From Williamsia sterculiae (GTDB taxonomy: Bacteria > Actinomycetota > Actinomycetes > Mycobacteriales > Mycobacteriaceae), in the NCBI RefSeq assembly GCF_900156495.1, contig NZ_FTNT01000003.1:186001-250000 (forward strand): a stretch of DNA of 64,000 bases. Reading direction: 5' to 3'. The notes under the pieces were generated by a model, which saw nothing but the letters and a program-made list of their open reading frames with translations, made no database searches and was not told the DNA's origin. A program made the position numbers and the translations under genes. Positions 10,374 to 21,993 of this stretch are shown here, one piece after another; position 1 is the first letter of the stretch; every line of letters begins with the position of its first letter.

Positions 10374-12631
10374 GCGAGCATCCGCGCGGCAGTCACCGCC
10401 GCGAACGCCGCTCAGACGTCGACGACGAGCGGCTGCGGTACTTCACCCAGGGCACTCGTGCCCCTGGTGTGGGCCACCGACACCGCCACGGCGGTAGCGC
10501 ACCGACCTCGGAGTGGACGGGTCCCGCGGCTCGTTACCGCGGCGATCCGCCACCCTCCGACCGTTCCGCTCCCCGCGAGTCCGTGCGACCACAGACTCCT
10601 GACCCCGACCTGCACGACACCGACACACGAGTCCAGGACGCCGACGGCCCGGACACCGCCGCGACGGTGTCCTCGAATGGTCACGCTCCGGTCGCCGACC
10701 CGCAGGACGACGTGACTCGACCGGCGATCGACGAGCGCACGCAGTCCGAGCACGACGACGCCGCCCGCGTGGCCGACGCCGTCCGCGTGGCCGACGCCGG
10801 AGGGGTCGTCGTCGGTGCCGATATCGTCCACGGTGACCCGGACGAGTCCGCCACCGAACCTGATCAGGACGGCGAGCCGTTCCGGGACACCGGTTCGGAC
10901 GTGAACGGTGCGTCGGAGCAGAACACCCACGAGCCGGAGACCGCACGCAGCGACGGCAAGGACCTCCCCACCCGCAGCAGTCGGCCGCAGTCGGCACCGG
11001 ATGACAGCCGCACATCTTCCGGCGAGGGGTCCGACTCCGACCGGCGACGCACCGCCCGACTGCGGCCGTTCCGCGCGGGCGGCGAAGACCTCGGCAGCGT
11101 TCGGCCCGACGACGCACCCCCTGCGGTCGCCGAGTTCGACCGCGCCGACGACGCCGCGACCGAGAGCACCACGACCGACAGCACCACGACGCGTCGTGGT
11201 GCCGCGCTGCGACCTGTCGTCGAACCGGATTCGGACCGCGAACCGGGGTCAGACGACCGACCCGACGTAGCATCCGGCGACCGTCGCGACCGGGTGTCGG
11301 TGGGCGACGGCCGAGGCGGCGACCATCGCCCGCCGCGGCCCTCCACCGCTCGGTCGGGTTCGTATCCCGCACCGACTCGCGACTCCGCATCCAGACCGGT
11401 GGAACCGGTACACGACTCACGACCGGTCACGGACATCCCGCGACGTCGCCCGACGGATGCCGGTGCGAGTCGTCGCGAACAGATCACCCGGAAGCGGCGA
11501 CGCGGTGCGGTGTTGGCCGTGGCGTTGGTGGTGATGCTCGCGGTGGTCGGCGGAGTGGCCTACCTCGGGCTCGAGCGAACCGGGTTCTTCGTCAATGATG
11601 ACGACTACTCGAACACCGCGGGCACCTCCGATGTGCTCGTGCAGATCCCGGCCGACTCCACCCTCACCGATTTCGGCCGGATCCTGCAGAAGGACAAGGT
11701 GGTGGGCAGTGTGAAGGCGTTCACCGATGCCGCCGACGGCCGTGGGATAGAGGCCGGGTACTACCGTCTGCGTACCGAGATCCCGGCCAAGACCGCGGTG
11801 TCGATGCTCGGGGACAGCAACAACCGCGTCGGCAGGCTCTCCATCCCCGCCGGTCGACAACTCGACACCAAACCCAATGCCGACGGCACGAACAACCCCG
11901 GTTTGTTCGCGCTCATCGCCGACGCCATGAGCTACGAGATCAACGGTGACAAGCACGAGGTCACGATCGAGCAACTGGCCCAGGCCGCGGCAACGGCTTC
12001 GCCCGAGGAACTCGGTGTCCCCGATTGGGCGACGTCGAAGGTCCGGAGCCTCACCGGCGATCACCGTCGCGTCGAGGGTCTCATCGCCCCGGTGTCGTGG
12101 GAGGCGGTCGATCCCGACGAGACCCCCGTACAGGTCCTGCACACTCTGATCTCGGGCAGTGCTGAGTACTTCCAGCAGTGGGGTCTCGACGACAACGCTT
12201 CCGGTCTGTCGCCCTACGACACGTTGACCGCGGCGTCGATCGTCGAGAAGGAGGCATCGGGAACACCCGAGCAGGTGAAGGCCAAGGTCGCGCGCGTGAT
12301 CCTCAACCGGCTCAAGGACAACCAGCGTCTGGAGATGGACTCCACCGCGAACTACACCGCCGCGGTGCAGAACATCGATGTGGCGGGCGATGCCTATTCG
12401 GCGCCCACCCAGTGGAACACCTACCAGCGCTTCGGTTTACCTGCGACACCCGTCGGATCGGTGGGACAGGATTCGCTCACTGCGGCCGCCAATCCGCCGC
12501 AGGGCAACTGGTTGTTCTTCGTCACCGTCGACCGCACCGGCAAGACCCTCTTCGCCGACAACTACGAGGACCACAAGCGCAACCGCGAGCAGGCCTGCCG
12601 CAGTGGACTGCTCACCGTCGGCTGCGACTGA
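10370..12631 (+). CDS. mltG: Endolytic murein transglycosylase MltG with long disordered N-terminus
   Basis: 753 residues. It cuts nascent peptidoglycan glycan strands on the outer face of the membrane. The first ~375 residues are acidic, rich in Asp, Arg, Ser and Thr, and look disordered; a single membrane helix (AVLAVALVVMLAVVGGVAYLG) at about 378-400 is followed by the YceG domain. The catalytic motif is SIVEKEASG (Glu626/Glu628), then RVILNRLKDN, LEMDSTANY and the late NTYQRFGLPATPVG and DNYEDHKRN blocks. The GTG start at 10370 has GAGGGAG upstream and overlaps the ruvX stop; an earlier in-frame ATG at 10298 lies inside ruvX and is unlikely. E. coli MltG is about 340 residues, so the N-terminal extension is the odd feature. 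Confidence 0.93.
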   Translation: MSEHPRGSHRRERRSDVDDERLRYFTQGTRAPGVGHRHRHGGSAPTSEWTGPAARYRGDPPPSDRSAPRESVRPQTPDPDLHDTDTRVQDADGPDTAATVSSNGHAPVADPQDDVTRPAIDERTQSEHDDAARVADAVRVADAGGVVVGADIVHGDPDESATEPDQDGEPFRDTGSDVNGASEQNTHEPETARSDGKDLPTRSSRPQSAPDDSRTSSGEGSDSDRRRTARLRPFRAGGEDLGSVRPDDAPPAVAEFDRADDAATESTTTDSTTTRRGAALRPVVEPDSDREPGSDDRPDVASGDRRDRVSVGDGRGGDHRPPRPSTARSGSYPAPTRDSASRPVEPVHDSRPVTDIPRRRPTDAGASRREQITRKRRRGAVLAVALVVMLAVVGGVAYLGLERTGFFVNDDDYSNTAGTSDVLVQIPADSTLTDFGRILQKDKVVGSVKAFTDAADGRGIEAGYYRLRTEIPAKTAVSMLGDSNNRVGRLSIPAGRQLDTKPNADGTNNPGLFALIADAMSYEINGDKHEVTIEQLAQAAATASPEELGVPDWATSKVRSLTGDHRRVEGLIAPVSWEAVDPDETPVQVLHTLISGSAEYFQQWGLDDNASGLSPYDTLTAASIVEKEASGTPEQVKAKVARVILNRLKDNQRLEMDSTANYTAAVQNIDVAGDAYSAPTQWNTYQRFGLPATPVGSVGQDSLTAAANPPQGNWLFFVTVDRTGKTLFADNYEDHKRNREQACRSGLLTVGCD
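10765..10800 (+). repeat. 18-base tandem repeat inside the mltG N-terminal region
   Basis: CCGCGTGGCCGACGCCG occurs at 10765-10781 and 10783-10799, period 18, encoding RVADAV then RVADAG. It supports the view that the N-terminal extension is low-complexity and grows by duplication. Confidence 0.8.
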
Positions 12632-12635
12632 CGCA

Positions 12636-13496
12636 ATGGCCCCCGATTCCCTTCCGACCGAACCCCCACCCGCCTCCGGACGCAAGGCAGCCGTGGTCGG
12701 ATCACCCGTCGGACACTCCCGGTCGCCCGATCTGCACCGCGCGGCCTACGCCGCACTCGGCCTCGACGACTGGTCCTACGACCGTATCGACTGTGACGCC
12801 GACGGATTCGCCGCCATGCTCACCGCACTGGGACCCGAGTGGGTCGGGCTGTCGGTGACCATGCCGGACAAGATGGTCGCCCTGGCCACGGCCACCACGG
12901 CCACCGCGCGCGCCCGGATCGTCGGATCGGCGAACACCCTCATCCGCACACCCGACGGGTGGCACGCCGACTGCACCGACATCGACGGTGTCGCCGGTGC
13001 GCTGGACGAACTCGACCGATCCGACCTCACGGACACCTCGGCCGTGATCGTCGGCGCGGGCGGGACCGCGCTGCCCGCCCTCGCCGCGCTGGGCGGTGCG
13101 GGGGTGCGGTCGGTCACCGTCGTCGCCCGCGACTCCGGCCGCGCCGCACCGGTACTGCAACTGGCGCGACAACTCGGCGTCACCGCCGACGTCGTGCCGT
13201 TCGAGCGCGGTGAGCGACTCGCCGGCCGGGCCGCGTCGTCATCGGTGCTCGTCAGCACCGTGCCCGCCGACGCAGCGGCAACCCTCGCCGCCGACCTGGC
13301 GGCCGCCACCGCCGTCGTCGACGTCATCTATCACCCGTGGCCGACGACCCTCGCCACCGCCGTGCGGGAAGCCGGCGGCACCGTGGTGGGTGGGTTGGTG
13401 ATGCTGTTGAACCAGGCCTACGCACAGGTGGAGCACTTCACCGGCATGTCCGCCCCTCGCGACGCCATGGCCGCCGCCCTCGGGTCAGGTCGGTAG
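12636..13496 (+). CDS. aroE: Shikimate 5-dehydrogenase
   Basis: 286 residues. Reduces 3-dehydroshikimate to shikimate with NADPH. The substrate-binding motif is GSPVGHSRSPDLH, the catalytic Lys sits in SVTMPDKMVAL, and the Rossmann domain begins at VIVGAGGTALPAL. The ATG is only 4 bases after the mltG stop; the weak ribosome binding site suggests coupling. The order ruvX-mltG-aroE is the same as in M. tuberculosis. The other shikimate genes of the window start about 800 bases downstream. Confidence 0.95.
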   Translation: MAPDSLPTEPPPASGRKAAVVGSPVGHSRSPDLHRAAYAALGLDDWSYDRIDCDADGFAAMLTALGPEWVGLSVTMPDKMVALATATTATARARIVGSANTLIRTPDGWHADCTDIDGVAGALDELDRSDLTDTSAVIVGAGGTALPALAALGGAGVRSVTVVARDSGRAAPVLQLARQLGVTADVVPFERGERLAGRAASSSVLVSTVPADAAATLAADLAAATAVVDVIYHPWPTTLATAVREAGGTVVGGLVMLLNQAYAQVEHFTGMSAPRDAMAAALGSGR

Positions 13497-13713
13497 ATCC
13501 GACCCAGGGCGTCGGGTGGCCCGGATCGGCGAGGATCCCCGACCGGTGTCGACTGCGATCACACTCTGTAGTTGTCAAGGTACGCAGCGACAAGGCAGCC
13601 GCTCGACGGAGATGATCGCGTATCCGGGATCCGAAGCCGGGGATCGTCCGTCACCGAGATCAGACCCGACGACGCCGACCATCCACTCCGGCCGGACCGG
13701 GTCCAGCACGGTG

Positions 13714-13741
13714 TTGTCCACAGTTCCGGACTCTCTCCACA
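13714..13741 (+). other. Two DnaA-box-like sequences between aroE and the prepilin peptidase gene
   Basis: TTGTCCACA at 13714-13722 is a perfect match to the actinobacterial DnaA box, and CTCTCCACA at 13733-13741 differs from it at two positions; both have the same orientation and start 19 bases apart. The surrounding 13497-13791 gap (295 bases) has no convincing gene. Isolated boxes occur by chance, so binding is not shown. Confidence 0.35.
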
Positions 13742-13791
13742 GATTCGGATCGGTGCCACACCGACGTCTCGTCCTCCACCACGCTGCGGAT

Positions 13792-14208
13792 ATGGAACTG
13801 TGTCTCGGCGTACTCATCGGGTCGGCTGTCGTCCTCTCCGTCGGTGATCTGCGGCGACGACGCCTTCCCAACGCCGCGACCATCCCCGCAATGCTGGCGG
13901 CGACGATCATGGCGGTGTCGTCGACCCTGCGCGGTGACGTCACCGTCGGGTGCGGACTGGCAGTGGCTCTCGCGGTGTACACGGCAGGCTTCCTGACGGG
14001 CGGTTGCGGTGGGGGAGACGTGAAGCTCGCGGGAGTCCTCGGTGCGTCGGTGGGCGGGGTGATGCCGACCCTGGTGATGATCGTGCTGGCCCAGGCGGCG
14101 ACGGTCGTGATCGCGGTCCTGACACGCGCACGGCGGACATCCGCGCGGCCGCATGCGCCGCCCCTCATCGCGGCGGCGATTGCCGTGGTGATCGCAACCG
14201 GCGCGTGA
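13792..14208 (+). CDS. Prepilin peptidase-like protein (A24 family)
   Basis: 138 residues, an integral membrane aspartic peptidase of the short TadV/CpaA type without the N-methylating domain. The two active-site aspartates are in [10 protein letters not shown] and in [12 protein letters not shown] (the GxGD motif). Four or five hydrophobic segments alternate with short loops. It would cleave class III signal peptides of Flp-type pilins. M. tuberculosis has a similar gene at the same place (Rv2551c). No pilin or secretion ATPase gene is in the window, so its partners must lie elsewhere. The ATG at 13792 is chosen because the first helix begins there. Confidence 0.8.
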   Translation: MELCLGVLIGSAVVLSVGDLRRRRLPNAATIPAMLAATIMAVSSTLRGDVTVGCGLAVALAVYTAGFLTGGCGGGDVKLAGVLGASVGGVMPTLVMIVLAQAATVVIAVLTRARRTSARPHAPPLIAAAIAVVIATGA

Positions 14209-14290
14209 CGTCGATACGCCGACGATCTGCGGGCGACCGGCGATGGTCCGCCGCATCGGTGTCATCCGCATCATGGAAGAATCGGGAACC

Positions 14291-17133
<2,843 letters not shown>

Positions 17134-17224
17134 CCGACGGACCACACGGTGGTGGCCGATGGACGCACGCTGTACCGGCCGGCGCGGCCCTCCGGACCAC
17201 GACCGCTCCGGCGACCACTGCGGA

Positions 17225-17764
17225 CTACTGCGCGGAGCTGTACTGCCTGCTGTGGGTGTCCCGTTCGTCGCGGCCCTCACCGTTGCTGTCCCGGTCGTCC
17301 CGGTCGTCGTCATCGCGGTCGGCGCGCTTCTGCGCCCTCCTACGCTGCGACCGGATCAGGAACCGGCCCACCGCCACCCCGGCCATCGCCGGGATGAAGA
17401 CCAGCAGCGCGGTGAACGAACCACCCGCGATCAGCTCGATGAAGAAGCCGTTGTCGCCCATTCCGGCCAGCACGTGCTGAGCCAGGAGATAACACACGAT
17501 GGCTGAGATGAGCCCGGTGAACAGGCCCGCCTTCAGCCACCGCATCAGCAGATCCCGGTAGTCGTCGGGCTCCTCGTGCGCGCGCGCGTCGAGGATGCCG
17601 TCGACACCGCCCCAGATCAGGGCGATCAGGATCACCACGGCCACGGCGAAGAACTTGTACGCCGTCCCGTGCAGCGGCGACTCCACCACGGCAATCGCCA
17701 ACAGCACTCGAGCGGCGATGTGGACGCCGGTCATCACCAGCCCACGCAGCAACCACGCAATCAT
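17225..17764 (-). CDS. B-4DMT-type integral membrane protein (Rv2536-like)
   Basis: 179 residues with four hydrophobic segments (WLLRGLVMTGVHIAARVLL; FFAVAVVILIALIWGGVDG; AGLFTGLISAIVCYLLAQ; SFTALLVFIPAMAGVAVG) and a charged Arg/Asp C-terminal tail in the cytoplasm. It resembles the conserved actinobacterial family annotated as B-4DMT transporter; substrate unknown. M. tuberculosis has such a gene between the aro cluster and pepQ, also against the strand of its neighbours. The start is the Met at 17764 right before the first helix; a longer frame to 17857 would overlap the pepQ promoter. It converges with aroB and diverges from pepQ. Confidence 0.75.
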   Translation of the reverse strand: MIAWLLRGLVMTGVHIAARVLLAIAVVESPLHGTAYKFFAVAVVILIALIWGGVDGILDARAHEEPDDYRDLLMRWLKAGLFTGLISAIVCYLLAQHVLAGMGDNGFFIELIAGGSFTALLVFIPAMAGVAVGRFLIRSQRRRAQKRADRDDDDRDDRDSNGEGRDERDTHSRQYSSAQ

Positions 17765-17821
17765 GGGCCGTAGCGTACCCACATCCCCGGCGCTGACGAC
17801 CGTATTCGCGACTTCCGGCGG

Positions 17822-17827
17822 TAGCGT
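17822..17827 (+). promoter_or_regulatory. -10 box of a leaderless pepQ transcript
   Basis: TAGCGT ends 7 bases before GTG 17835. Transcription would start at or next to the G of the start codon. This argues for 17835 rather than the in-frame GTG at 17826, which overlaps the box itself. Confidence 0.6.
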
Positions 17828-17834
17828 GGCGGAT

Positions 17835-19034
17835 GTGTCTGCCGACAACGACCCCATTCAGGACGATCCGCCGCAGGTGACGGCCGGCGGCCCCGCGACC
17901 GGCGGCGTCGTCCGGATCGACAGCGAGACGACGGTCCCGCACGCTGCCCGACGCGATCGCCTACGGGCGCTGCTCACCGGGGAGGGTGTGCAGACCCTGG
18001 TGGTCAGCGACCTGATCAACGTGCGGTACCTCAGTGGGTTCACCGGTTCGAACGCCGCCCTGCTCATCGACGCCGCCGGCCCCGACGACGACCGGATCTG
18101 CACCGATGGGCGCTACATCACCCAGGTCGGCGAACAGTCACCCGACCTGACCGCGGTGATCGCCCGTGACTGTGCCGCCGAGCTCGTCGCACTCGCGGCC
18201 GAACAGGCGCCCGTGATCGGGTTCGAGGCGCACGTCGTGACCGTCGAACAGTGCGAGCGACTCCGTGAGCGGCTGTTCGACACGCGCCCGGAAGCCGACC
18301 TGCGGGGGGTCGGCCGCCTGGTCGAGGACTTGCGGATGGTCAAGGACCCGGGTGAGGTGGAACTGCTGCGGATGGCCTGTCAGGCCGCCGACGTGGCGCT
18401 GGCGGCGATCATCGAGCGCGGGTTGTTGGCCCCCGGACGCACCGAACGTGAGGTGGCACGCGCCCTCGAGTGGGAGATGTATGCCCGCGGCGCGGACGAG
18501 ATCTCCTTCGAGACCATCGTCGCGGCGGGTGCCAACTCCGCCGTGCCGCACCACCGGCCCACCGACGCCGTGTTGGCCTCCGGGGATCTGGTGAAGATCG
18601 ATTTCGGCGCGGTGGTCGACGGCTACCACTCCGACATGACCCGTACCTACGTCCTCGATCACGCCAGTGAATGGCAACGCGAGATCTACGAGTTGGTCGC
18701 CGAGGCCCAGCGCGCCGGTCGTGAGGCGCTCTCACCGGGTGCCGACCTGCGGGCCGTGGACGCCGCCGCACGCGACGTCATCGACGGCGCCGGATTCGGT
18801 GACCAGTACGTGCACGGTCTCGGCCACGGTGTGGGGCTGGAGATCCACGAGGCCCCGGGAATCGGCAAACTCGCCGCGGGCACCCTCCCGGAACGCGCAG
18901 CGGTCACCGTCGAACCGGGCATCTACCTGCCCGGCCGGGGCGGCGTGCGCATCGAGGACACGCTCGTGGTCACCGCCGCCGGCCACCGACCCGAGTTGCT
19001 CACCATGACCGACAAGGCGTTCACCATCGTCTGA
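17835..19034 (+). CDS. pepQ: Xaa-Pro peptidase (M24B)
   Basis: 399 residues, cytoplasmic metallopeptidase that removes residues next to proline. After a variable 35-residue start and the creatinase-like N-domain ([18 protein letters not shown]), the pita-bread domain shows all five metal ligands: Asp256 (KIDFGAV), Asp267 (HSDMTRTYV), His331 ([11 protein letters not shown]), Glu360 (VEPGIYLPG) and Glu374 (RIEDTLVV). Probably read from a leaderless mRNA. Gene order pepQ-efp-nusB is as in M. tuberculosis. Confidence 0.93.
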   Translation: MSADNDPIQDDPPQVTAGGPATGGVVRIDSETTVPHAARRDRLRALLTGEGVQTLVVSDLINVRYLSGFTGSNAALLIDAAGPDDDRICTDGRYITQVGEQSPDLTAVIARDCAAELVALAAEQAPVIGFEAHVVTVEQCERLRERLFDTRPEADLRGVGRLVEDLRMVKDPGEVELLRMACQAADVALAAIIERGLLAPGRTEREVARALEWEMYARGADEISFETIVAAGANSAVPHHRPTDAVLASGDLVKIDFGAVVDGYHSDMTRTYVLDHASEWQREIYELVAEAQRAGREALSPGADLRAVDAAARDVIDGAGFGDQYVHGLGHGVGLEIHEAPGIGKLAAGTLPERAAVTVEPGIYLPGRGGVRIEDTLVVTAAGHRPELLTMTDKAFTIV

Positions 19035-19065
19035 CGTGGTGGCATAACCGCACCCCGCGTGGCGG

Positions 19066-19071
19066 TACACT
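19066..19071 (+). promoter_or_regulatory. Probable -10 box of efp-nusB
   Basis: TACACT in the 242-base pepQ-efp gap, predicting a 5' leader near 195 bases. I see no known RNA element in the leader. Confidence 0.45.
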
Positions 19072-19276
19072 CTGCATCGCGGTGGCGACGGCCGGTGACC
19101 GGCCCCCGCCGCGCCGTGAGACCCTCCGCCGCACAGCTCCACCCGCGCGAGGGCTCGACCGAGCGCATCGCACGACCAGCGCACCCGATGAACCAGGACT
19201 CGTGCCGCGGGAACACGCACCGCAGCGGGCCCGACGAGACGCGCCCCGACACCCGGCGGGGCTGGAGGAATCACAC

Positions 19277-19840
19277 GTGGCAACCACCGCCGACTTCAAG
19301 AACGGTCTGGTCCTGCAGATCGACAACCAACTCTGGCAGATCACCGAGTTCCAGCACGTCAAGCCCGGCAAGGGGCCGGCGTTCGTGCGAACCAAGATCA
19401 AGAACGTGCTGTCCGGCAAGACCGTCGACAAGACGTTCAACGCGGGCGTCAAGGTCGAGACCGCGACCGTGGATCGCCGCGACATGACCTACCTGTACAA
19501 CGACGGCTCGGACTTTGTGTTCATGGACGGCGAGACCTACGACCAGATCTCCGTCCCTCCGGCCACCATCGGTGACGCCAGCCGCTTCCTGTTGGAGAGC
19601 ATGCCCGTCCAGGTCGCGATGCACGAGGGCAACCCGCTCTACGTCGAACTCCCGGTGACCGTCGAGCTGGAGGTCACCCACACCGACCCGGGCCTGCAGG
19701 GCGACCGCTCCACCGGCGGCACCAAGCCGGCCACCGTGGAGACCGGCGCGGAGATCTCCGTTCCGCTGTTCATCAACACCGGCGACAAGCTCAAGGTCGA
19801 CTCGCGCGACGGCAGCTATCTCGGCCGTGTGAACGCCTGA
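19277..19840 (+). CDS. efp: Translation elongation factor P
   Basis: 187 residues, three beta-barrel domains. EF-P rescues ribosomes stalled on polyproline. GTG start with GGAGGAA at 19264-19270. [20 protein letters not shown] and the loop [10 protein letters not shown], whose tip Lys contacts the P-site tRNA, are typical; the end ([18 protein letters not shown]) is the conserved EF-P C-terminus. The frame stays open upstream to 19082, but that extension is not conserved EF-P. Confidence 0.97.
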   Translation: MATTADFKNGLVLQIDNQLWQITEFQHVKPGKGPAFVRTKIKNVLSGKTVDKTFNAGVKVETATVDRRDMTYLYNDGSDFVFMDGETYDQISVPPATIGDASRFLLESMPVQVAMHEGNPLYVELPVTVELEVTHTDPGLQGDRSTGGTKPATVETGAEISVPLFINTGDKLKVDSRDGSYLGRVNA

Positions 19841-19852
19841 TCACCCCATCCC

Positions 19853-20341
19853 GTGAAGAAACCCGGTACCCGGCACAGGGCTCGCAAACGCGCCGTCGAC
19901 CTGCTGTTCGAGGCGGAGGCCAAGGGCGTCTCCGCCGCCGAACTGGTGGTGCAACGGCGTGAATACGTCCGCGAGGACGAGAGCATCGGCGTCATCAACG
20001 ACTACACCGCCACCGTGATCGACGGGATCACCGCCGACAGCGCGCAGGTGGACGCCGTCATCGAATCCCACCTCACCGACTGGAAACTGTCGCGGCTGCC
20101 CGCCGTGGACCGGGCCATCCTGCGCCTGGCCACCTGGGAGATGTTCAACTCCCTCGACGTCGACCCGATGGTCGCCGTGGACGAGGCCATCCAACTCGCC
20201 AGGGAACTGTCCACCGACGAGTCGCCGGCCTTCGTCAACGGGGTCCTCGGGCGCATCGTGGAGCTCGCCCCGCAGGTCCGGGCGGCGCAGGCGGCACAGC
20301 CTGCCGCCCGACCCGCCGTGGAACCACACGCCTCGGAATGA
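19853..20341 (+). CDS. nusB: Transcription antitermination factor NusB
   Basis: 162 residues, all-helical RNA-binding factor acting in rRNA antitermination. GTG start 12 bases after efp. Starts KKPGTRHRARKRAVDLLFEAE, the usual Arg-rich helix, and contains LPAVDRAILRLATWEM and VAVDEAIQLARELSTDESPAFVNGVLG. An Ala-rich tail of ~20 residues is added. Co-transcribed with efp. Confidence 0.96.
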   Translation: MKKPGTRHRARKRAVDLLFEAEAKGVSAAELVVQRREYVREDESIGVINDYTATVIDGITADSAQVDAVIESHLTDWKLSRLPAVDRAILRLATWEMFNSLDVDPMVAVDEAIQLARELSTDESPAFVNGVLGRIVELAPQVRAAQAAQPAARPAVEPHASE

Positions 20342-20359
20342 CCCCCGCCGGTCGGGGGT
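20341..20359 (+). terminator. Hairpin after nusB
   Basis: ACCCCCG / CGGGGGT form a 7-bp stem with a 5-base loop directly at the nusB stop. There is only TT after it, so it is a weak or Rho-assisted terminator at best; it separates nusB from the pyr promoter. Confidence 0.4.
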
Positions 20360-20375
20360 TGCGGTCGCCGACTGC

Positions 20376-20381
20376 TAACCT
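20376..20381 (+). promoter_or_regulatory. Probable -10 box of the pyr operon
   Basis: TAACCT about 60 bases before pyrR. Initiation near 20388 would give a ~50-base leader holding the PyrR-binding hairpin. Confidence 0.45.
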
Positions 20382-20397
20382 CGACCTCGAGACAGAC

Positions 20398-20435
20398 ATC
20401 CTTTAACGATCCGTCCCGTGAGGCGGAGAAGGAGG
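20398..20435 (+). promoter_or_regulatory. PyrR-binding RNA loop overlapping the pyrR ribosome binding site
   Basis: CGTCCCGTGAGGCG (20412-20425) matches the PyrR binding-loop consensus ARUCCNGNGAGGYU at all but the two end bases. It sits in a hairpin: CCG (20411-20413) pairs with CGG (20424-20426), and outside it UCCUU (20399-20403) can pair with AAGGA (20429-20433), which is the core of the pyrR Shine-Dalgarno sequence. This fits translational repression by PyrR plus UMP, as reported for M. smegmatis, rather than Bacillus-style attenuation. Confidence 0.7.
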
Positions 20436-20440
20436 TCGAT

Positions 20441-21049
20441 ATGACGCAGCCGCCAGCAGGTTCCGTACCAGACGACTCCGCAGACTCCGGTCGCGTACTG
20501 CTCGACGCCGCGGACGTCAGTCGCACCGTGGCGCGGATCGCCCATCAGGTGATCGAGAAGACCGCCCTGGACGCGCCGGACGCCCGTCCTGTCGTCATCC
20601 TCGGCATTCCCACCCGGGGCAGCACCCTCGCGTATCGGCTGGCCGCCGACATCCGGGACTTCACCCAGGTGGATGTGCCGGTCGGATCGCTGGACATCAC
20701 CCTCTACCGCGACGACCTGCGCGCCAAGCCGCACCGTCCACTGGAACGGACGTCGGTACCCGCAGGCGGTGTCGACAACACCCTCGTCATCCTGGTCGAC
20801 GACGTACTGTTCTCCGGCCGGACCGTGCGAGCGGCGCTCGACGCCCTCCGCGACCTGGGGCGACCCGCCGCCGTGCAGCTCGCCGTCCTCGTCGACCGCG
20901 GCCATCGGGAACTCCCGCTACGCGCGGACTACGTGGGCAAGAACATCCCCACCGCCCGCAGCGAGGACGTCGCGGTGCACCTCACCGAGCACGACGGCCG
21001 TGACGAGGTGGTTCTGCGCGGACAGGCCGACGGCCACGGTGGTCGGTGA
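20441..21049 (+). CDS. pyrR: PyrR: pyr operon RNA-binding regulator / uracil phosphoribosyltransferase
   Basis: 202 residues, PRTase fold. Senses UMP and binds the leader RNA just upstream of its own gene, and may also salvage uracil. The PRPP loop is [33 protein letters not shown] and [10 protein letters not shown] are family signatures. ATG with GAAGGAGG at 20428-20435, sequestered in the predicted hairpin. First gene of the operon pyrR-pyrB-pyrC-x-carA-carB-pyrF, all coupled by overlaps. Confidence 0.96.
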   Translation: MTQPPAGSVPDDSADSGRVLLDAADVSRTVARIAHQVIEKTALDAPDARPVVILGIPTRGSTLAYRLAADIRDFTQVDVPVGSLDITLYRDDLRAKPHRPLERTSVPAGGVDNTLVILVDDVLFSGRTVRAALDALRDLGRPAAVQLAVLVDRGHRELPLRADYVGKNIPTARSEDVAVHLTEHDGRDEVVLRGQADGHGGR

Positions 21050-21993
21050 TGAAGCACCTGCTGTCGGTCGACGACCTCGACCGGGACACGGCGACCGGAC
21101 TGCTCGACGAGGCCGAGCGGTTCTCCCAGGCCCTCCTCGGGCGGGAGATCCGCAAACTGCCCACCCTGCGTGGCCGCACCGTGATGACGGTGTTCTACGA
21201 GAACTCCACCCGCACCCGGGTGTCGTTCGAGGTGGCGGGCAAATGGATGAGCGCCGACGTGATCAACGTCAGCGCGTCGAGCTCGTCGGTCAACAAGGGG
21301 GAGTCGCTGCGCGACACCGCCAAGACGCTCTACGCGGCGGGCGCCGACGCACTCATCGTCCGACACCCCGCCTCCGGTGCCGCCCATCAGATCGCCCGAT
21401 GGACCGCCGAGGACGACGGTGCGGGCCCGGCCGTGATCAACGCCGGTGACGGCACCCACGAACATCCCACCCAGGCCCTGCTCGACGCACTCACCCTGCG
21501 GCAGCGTCTCGGCGGTCTCGAGGGCAGACGTATCGCCATCGTCGGCGACGTCGTGCACTCCCGGGTCGCCCGGTCGAACGCCCGACTGCTGAGCACCTTC
21601 GGCGCCGAGGTCGTTCTCGTGGCCCCACCGACCTTGTTGCCCGTCGGCGTCGGCAGCTGGCCGGTGGAGGTCTCCCACGACCTCGATCGGGTGTTGCCCA
21701 CCGTCGACGCGGTGATGATGCTGCGGGTCCAGGCCGAACGCATGAACGGCGGGTTCTTCCCCAGTGCACGCGAGTACTCGGTGCGCTACGGGCTCAACGA
21801 CCGCCGCGGTCGACTGCTGCCCGACGACGCGGTGGTGCTGCACCCCGGGCCCATGCTGCGCGGAATGGAGATCGGTTACGACGTCGCCGACTCCCCGAGA
21901 GCCGCCGTGCTGCAACAGGTCTCCAACGGTGTGCACATGCGGATGGCGGTCCTGTTCTCGTTGCTCGTCGGAACCGAGGGAGGCGGCGCATGA
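21049..21993 (+). CDS. pyrB: Aspartate carbamoyltransferase catalytic chain
   Basis: 314 residues. Joins carbamoyl phosphate and aspartate. Carbamoyl-phosphate loop [13 protein letters not shown], Ser/Lys loop [33 protein letters not shown] and the late HPGPMLRG are all present. GTG 21046 and ATG 21049 are adjacent possible starts; the ATG overlaps the pyrR stop in TGATG. No regulatory subunit gene (pyrI) follows, as usual in actinobacteria. Confidence 0.96.
   Translation: MKHLLSVDDLDRDTATGLLDEAERFSQALLGREIRKLPTLRGRTVMTVFYENSTRTRVSFEVAGKWMSADVINVSASSSSVNKGESLRDTAKTLYAAGADALIVRHPASGAAHQIARWTAEDDGAGPAVINAGDGTHEHPTQALLDALTLRQRLGGLEGRRIAIVGDVVHSRVARSNARLLSTFGAEVVLVAPPTLLPVGVGSWPVEVSHDLDRVLPTVDAVMMLRVQAERMNGGFFPSAREYSVRYGLNDRRGRLLPDDAVVLHPGPMLRGMEIGYDVADSPRAAVLQQVSNGVHMRMAVLFSLLVGTEGGGA

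Noticed and set aside
19082-19276. N-terminally extended EF-P starting at GTG 19082, 10 bases after the TACACT box
   Set aside because: The frame is open, but the extra 65 residues are Arg/Pro-rich and unlike any EF-P, whereas GTG 19277 has a full GGAGGAA site and the conserved N-terminus.
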